Source: Clostridia bacterium
GTDB taxonomy: Bacteria > Bacillota > Clostridia > Christensenellales > Aristaeellaceae
Direction: 5' to 3'
Assembly: GCA_017471125.1 (NCBI GenBank)
Contig: JAFUWR010000207.1
Location: forward strand, 1-6,917
Length of the DNA: 6,917 nucleotides
A model generated the notes under the pieces. It was not told where the DNA came from and did no database searches. It saw only the letters and a program-made list of their open reading frames with translations. Positions 1 to 4,400 of the stretch are shown in pieces. Every line of letters begins with the position of its first letter. The stretch's first letter is position 1. The translations under genes and the position numbers were made by a program.

Positions 1-1
1 G

Positions 2-1144
2 AGGCCGACGGCCCAGCGCCCGGCCCAGCGGCCCGCGGCCCAGCCGAGGCAAAACCGACCGCAGTCGGGAAATATCGGCGGCGGCAGGCTGCCCCGGGGC
101 TTCATGCCGCTGCTTGGCATCTGCGCGGGCATACTGGTGATCGGCCTGCTCCTGCAGGGCTTCATGCCGGACGGCTTCCCGCTGGTCAAAGAGGAAAAGG
201 CATCGCCCCGCAAGACGCAGATGGTCACGGAGATCCACAGCCACGGCCCGCTGCGCATCAACGAGATCATGACCTCCAACGACGGCGTCATCGGCGACGA
301 GGACGGCAACAGCCCCGACTGGGTGGAGGTCGCCAACGTCTCCAACGGCGCGGTGGACCTCAAGGGCTACGTGCTGGCCCGCAATTCCAAGGCCGGCAAC
401 GTGTTCGTGTTCCCGGAGCTTCGGCTGGAGGCGGGGGAGTGCGCCATCGTGTTCTGTGACAGCCAGGTCCGCGAGAACGCGGGCGGCGAGCTGCACGCGC
501 CGTTCAGACTATCCTCCACCGGCGACGTGCTGATGCTGTTCAACACCGCGGACGTGGCGGTGGATACGGTGAACATCCCGGCGCTGGCGCAAAACGCCAC
601 CTACGCCCGCACTGGCCCGGAGACCTGGGAGATCAGCACACAGCCCACGCCGGGCATGCTGAACACCGACGAGAACTACCGGGCGCTCACCACCGTCACC
701 GGCAACAGCGAGGTGCAGCTCGCGGAGGTCATGTCCTCCAGCGCCACCTACGCGCCGGACGAAAACGGCGTCTGCCACGACTACGTGATCCTCAAAAACG
801 TCACGGGGTCCGACGTGGACGTGGGCGGCTGGTACCTGTCCGACACCCAGACCACGCCGCGGATGTGGCGCATCCCGGCGGGGGTGACCATCCCCGGCGG
901 CGGCACGCTGACCATCCACTGCTCCGGCCTCAACCGGACCGACGACCCCCAGCACCTGCACACCAGCTTCAAGCTCTCCAGCGAGGGCGAGCAGGTGATT
1001 CTGTCCGACGCCTCGGGACGCCCGAGGGACATGGTGACCTTCGATCTGCTAAAGACCGACACCGCCATCGTCCGGGCCGCGGACGGAAGCTGGTCGGTGG
1101 GGAACCCCACGGCGGCGCACATAGAACCGACGCCGACCAAATAA
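2..1144 (+). CDS. Membrane-anchored protein with two lamin-tail domains (5' partial)
   Basis: The frame is open to the left edge, so the gene starts outside the window. The first Met, at 104, has no convincing ribosome binding site, and the 34 codons before it keep the same strong G/C third-position bias, so they look translated. Numbered from that Met: the preceding stretch is Pro/Gln/Arg-rich and probably cytoplasmic; residues 2-20 are a hydrophobic helix; about 48-185 form a lamin-tail (LTD) domain with RINEIMTSND, DWVEVANVS and VDLKGYVLA; about 204-335 form a second, more divergent LTD with QLAEVMSS, DYVILKNV and VDVGGWYLSD. The protein ends soon afterwards with EPTPTK. The topology suggests one membrane helix with the LTD pair outside the cell. 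LTDs are Ig-fold beta domains found in many secreted bacterial proteins; ligands are mostly unknown. In Clostridia they often precede a CotH-like kinase domain, which is absent here. Domain identity is fairly sure; function is not. Confidence 0.85.
   Translation, partial: RPTAQRPAQRPAAQPRQNRPQSGNIGGGRLPRGFMPLLGICAGILVIGLLLQGFMPDGFPLVKEEKASPRKTQMVTEIHSHGPLRINEIMTSNDGVIGDEDGNSPDWVEVANVSNGAVDLKGYVLARNSKAGNVFVFPELRLEAGECAIVFCDSQVRENAGGELHAPFRLSSTGDVLMLFNTADVAVDTVNIPALAQNATYARTGPETWEISTQPTPGMLNTDENYRALTTVTGNSEVQLAEVMSSSATYAPDENGVCHDYVILKNVTGSDVDVGGWYLSDTQTTPRMWRIPAGVTIPGGGTLTIHCSGLNRTDDPQHLHTSFKLSSEGEQVILSDASGRPRDMVTFDLLKTDTAIVRAADGSWSVGNPTAAHIEPTPTK
9..44 (+). repeat. Short GC-rich direct repeats in the cytoplasmic tail
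   Basis: The nonamer CGGCCCAGC occurs three times, at 9-17, 21-29 and 36-44. In the coding frame it gives repeated Ala-Gln-Arg-Pro units, making a basic, Pro-rich low-complexity tail before the membrane helix. Slippage expansion is a likely origin. Confidence 0.7.
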
Positions 1145-1147
1145 AAA

Positions 1148-1161
1148 CCGACCCGGGTCGG
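1148..1161. other. Perfect 14-bp palindrome after the lamin-tail gene
   Basis: CCGACCCGGGTCGG equals its own reverse complement and starts three bases after the TAA stop. No T-run follows, so it is not a normal intrinsic terminator. It could be a protein-binding site, a 3'-end stabilising structure or the edge of a repeat. The surrounding bases 1144-1164 closely match 51-71 inside the gene. Confidence 0.5.
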
Positions 1162-1172
1162 GAATACGGGGA

Positions 1173-1302
1173 ACGACCTCTCCGTCACAGCCTGCGGCTG
1201 TGCCACCTCCCCTGACAGGGGAGGCAAGGGGGTTCCGACCATGCGCGGCAGCCTTGGCTCCCCTGCGTAAGGGGAGCTGGCGCGAAGCGCCTGAGAGGTC
1301 GT
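1173..1302. repeat. 130-bp multi-hairpin intergenic element (REP/MITE-like)
   Basis: The ends are perfect 10-bp inverted repeats (ACGACCTCTC at 1173-1182, GAGAGGTCGT at 1293-1302). Inside are four perfect hairpins: 1186-1202 (7-bp stem, loop TGC), 1206-1224 (8-bp stem, loop GAC), 1257-1277 (8-bp stem, loop GCGTA) and 1279-1291 (5-bp stem, loop GAA). The two middle hairpins can instead pair with each other: 1217-1229 with 1252-1264 (12 of 13) and 1206-1213 with 1270-1277 (7 of 8), so the whole is one nested imperfect inverted repeat. From memory, similar sequences with CTCCCCT...AGGGGAG stems and CCTCTC/GAGAGG ends are scattered between genes in Faecalibacterium-like Clostridia. It has no transposase and could only move in trans. 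A role in mRNA 3'-end stability or termination is possible but not shown. Confidence 0.75.
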
Positions 1303-1402
1303 CGGCCCGAAAACCTGTCAGCCCCGGAACCAAAATGGAAATCAAACAGTCTAACTTAAACGACATACGCTTTTTACTGGAACGATTTGGGAGGGAACGC
1401 AC
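1303..1402 (+). promoter_or_regulatory. AT-richer leader before the large surface-protein gene
   Basis: After the hairpin element the composition drops towards A/T, especially 1331-1385, as expected for a promoter and untranslated leader. I could not find a convincing pair of -35 and -10 boxes with proper spacing, so no promoter position is given. Transcription could start here or read through from upstream. Confidence 0.3.
1389..1395 (+). promoter_or_regulatory. Ribosome binding site of the large surface-protein gene
   Basis: GGGAGGG lies seven bases before the ATG at 1403, a strong Shine-Dalgarno match at good spacing. It fixes the start of the large gene, which is followed directly by a classic signal peptide. 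Confidence 0.85.
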
Positions 1403-4400
1403 ATGAAGGGCAATCGTCGCATGAGCGGGAAGATGGGCAAGACCTGGCTGTCCCTGCTGGTCATCGTGGCCATGCTGACCCCGATGTTCTCCACCTTTGC
1501 CTTGGCGGAGGACGAATGGGCGGACGCGGGCGACAACGACGCGGCCTACGAGGCCTATTACGAGGAGGACGACGCCTCGGACGATCCCTGGGAGGACACC
1601 CAGGACGACTACGAGGAGCCGGACGACGACGAGCCGACCTATGAGGAGCCCGACCCGGAGCCCACCGAGGCCCCGACGCCCGAGCCCACCGAAGCGCCGA
1701 CCCCTGAACCCACCGAGGAACCCACCCCGGAGCCCACGGAGGAACCGACGCAGGAGCCCACAGAGAGCCCCACGCCCGAACCCACCGAGGAGCCCGCGGC
1801 GGCCCCGGTGATCGTGGCGCTGTCCGCGAACGCCTCCAGCGAGGAAGTGACGCAGAAGCCCAAGCTCAAGAGCTATCTCGCCGACCTGCCCGGCACGGCC
1901 ATCGCTACGCTGGACGACGGCGAGACGGTGGAGGTCTCCATCGAGTGGAGCGCGGACGACAGCGAAGCCTACAAGCAGGCGAAGTACGGCGAGTTTCACT
2001 TCACCGCCCGTCTGACCGACGCCGCCTATGAATTGGGCGACGGCGTGAGCATGCCGCGGGCGACCCTGTACGTCGCTTATATCAGCGGCTTTGCCGCCGA
2101 CCTGTCCGGGGAAGCCGTCGCCACCGAGCGCCCCGCGCCCACCGCGGACGGCGTGGCCGAGGCGCTGCGCTGGCCGGACACGCTGACCGTGACCCTCCAG
2201 GGCGCGACCGTCCAGACGCTGACCCTCCCCATCGTCTGGGAATGTGAGGATTACGACCGGCGCGACAGCGGCGTCTTTGCGTTCACCGCCGCGTTCGACG
2301 GCGAGGACTACATATTGGCCGACGGCCTGCGGATGCCCGTCATGACGCTGGCGCTGGCCGTGTCCGACGAATTCGAGCTGACCATGGCCCCCGACTACAC
2401 CCTGACGATCACCGGCTGGAAGCGCGACGCGGGCGACCTGGTGGTACCCGAGACCATCGGCGGCTTCCCCGTGACCGCCATCGGAGACTATGCCTTCGCG
2501 AACCACGAGGACCTCATGTCCGTCACCCTTCCCGACGGCATCGAGGCGCTGGGACATAGGGTGTTCGACGGCTGTGACTACCTGATGTTCATCGAGCTTC
2601 CCGATTCCCTCCTGGAGGCCGAGGACGATACCTTCGACGGCATCTATGCCGACGCCGCGTTCATTCTGAACGTCGCCAACGAGACCACCCTGTCCAAGCC
2701 CAACGTTTTCAGGGGCGAGGGCGAAAAGATCGTGCTGCCCAGGGCTGTGGATTCCATCATCGTCGCCGACGACGGCGAGCTGACCGTGGCCACCGACTAC
2801 ACCGTCGAGGCCGACAGCCTGCTGGGCCTGTCCGTGGAAAAGGGCGGCAAGCTCACGCTCAAGGCGGACAACACCATCGTCAATCTGAACAGCATCACCG
2901 TCGCCGGTAAATTTGAAAACAGGGGGACGGTCTATGGCTGCGCCTCCGGCAGCAGCTTGAAAGGCAAGATCAAAAACTACATCACCGACCACACCGGCAA
3001 GGGCACCTGCGAAATCTGCGGGGAGACCCTGCCCGTGACCGAGGACGAGGCTGAAAAAGAGACCGAAGTCGGTTCCGAGGAAGCGGCGGCTGACGTGGCC
3101 CCGGCTGTGGACGACCAGATCGTCGCCGAAGCAGGGGAGAAGCCGACAAAAAAGTTGACGGTAAATTATGTTGGCGCTACGGATGTAAGCGGACGTGTTT
3201 ATAAGTCGTTTGATGGAAATGACAGCGTAAAAATTTCTGCGGCTGATTTTGTCATTGATGAGACAAGTTTGGAAGAGCAGGACAAAGACAAGGTCGCTAT
3301 TAGCGCTGTTACAGCGAGATATAATGATTATAGGGCAGGCAATCAAAGCATAACGGTCAGTTTTGAATTAAGTCAAACTAATGCAAGCTGCAATTATGTT
3401 GTTGATGATGTGCTTCTGAATGGAGTGATATATCCATATATTATAACCTCAAGTTATGTTACATGCTTTATTGCAGATCAGGATTACACGGGTTCTGCGA
3501 TAAAACCGAAGCCTGTATTAAAATATAATGGGTATGTATTGGTAGAGGAGGAAGATTTTAGGATAGCTTCCTATGCTAATAATATCGAAAAGGGAGAGGC
3601 AACAATCAGTATTGTCGGAACAGGGAATTTCTATTCGGATTCAAGTAGAACAGAGACATTCAAGATCGTCGATAAGAATACCCCTCGGACACTGTTGATA
3701 AGGCATAAGGATTATGAAAATTCTGATTCTCCTTCCATAACAAAAGAATATGACCCGACTACATATTCGGAATTTGATACTTCGGAGTTTAATGTCTATA
3801 ATATCGCTGATAGTGATATTGGGAAAGTAAAGATTACGAAAGCTACGGTCGTATCAAGGACGAGCTACAATAATAGATCAACCGTAAGTATAAAGTTTGA
3901 GATCGATCAGACCGGGGCCGAACACAGCTATGTCGCAGATGACATGACGGCTTATGTTACCTATACGCCGTGCGATATTTCGGGTTTCACCATCGACGAT
4001 ATCGCCGACCAGGTGTTCTACGGCACGCCTGTAACCCTTGATTACTTCGACTTCTATGACGGCGAGACGGAGATGGTCGAGGGCACCGACTACACACTCA
4101 CTTACAAGAACAACGATAAAGTCGGAGTGGCTACCCTGACCGTGACCGGCAAGGGCTTCTATACCGGCTCGGTAAGCAAGACCTTCAACATCGTAGAAGA
4201 AGGCACGACGACCATCGACATCACGGATAATGCTGATGTCACCATCGACGCCATCCCTGACCAGACCTATACGGGTTCCGCCATTACTCCCGAGATCGTG
4301 GTGAAGTACAGCGGGACGACATTGGTCAAGGACACGGACTACACCGTTTCCTACGATAATAATACCGCCGTTGGTACCGCCACCGCGACCGTGACCGGCA

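Larger units (their letters stand above)
3146..3905 (+). other. AT-rich island inside the large surface-protein gene
   Basis: Composition changes sharply at about 3146. Hand counts of single 60-base lines give 24/60 G+C at 3181-3240, 19/60 at 3361-3420 and 18/60 at 3421-3480, against 43/60 at 5281-5340. Codons ATA, AGA, TTA, AAT and GAT become common here while nearly absent elsewhere. The right border is gradual; 3906-4440 is intermediate (33/60 at 4021-4080). The frame is intact and encodes the same domain families, so it is not a disrupting insertion. Confidence 0.85.

Noticed and set aside
104..106. ATG as true start of the lamin-tail gene
   Set aside because: No suitable ribosome binding site precedes it, and the same frame with coding-like third positions continues to the left edge, giving a basic Pro-rich tail before the membrane helix. 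An upstream start is more likely, though internal initiation cannot be fully excluded.
1148..1161. Intrinsic terminator after the lamin-tail gene
   Set aside because: The palindrome has no loop and no following T-run.
1200..1406. Small + strand open frame across the hairpin element
   Set aside because: It has no ribosome binding site, its codons are dictated by the inverted repeats, and it overlaps the start of the real gene. Similar open frames in such repeats are usually spurious.
1658..1801. CRISPR-like array
   Set aside because: The 24-bp units are directly tandem without spacers, in frame, and encode a Pro/Thr/Glu linker.
2939..3025. Eukaryotic-type zinc finger suggested by HTG followed by Cys-x-x-Cys
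   Set aside because: The order is Cys, His, Cys, Cys, the spacing differs from C2H2 fingers, and the protein is exported. Only a general metal or redox site is plausible.
1049..3346. 765-codon open frame on the - strand
   Set aside because: It lies opposite the large gene and across the hairpin element. Its product is low-complexity (Gly/Arg/Leu/Val-rich) with no recognisable domain, and it reflects the lack of TTA, CTA and TCA on the coding strand in GC-rich DNA. It breaks down just where the AT-rich island is reached.
3146..3905. Inserted mobile element or frameshifted pseudogene segment
   Set aside because: There are no terminal inverted repeats, target duplication, transposase or stop codon. 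The frame is continuous and the encoded domains match the rest of the protein.
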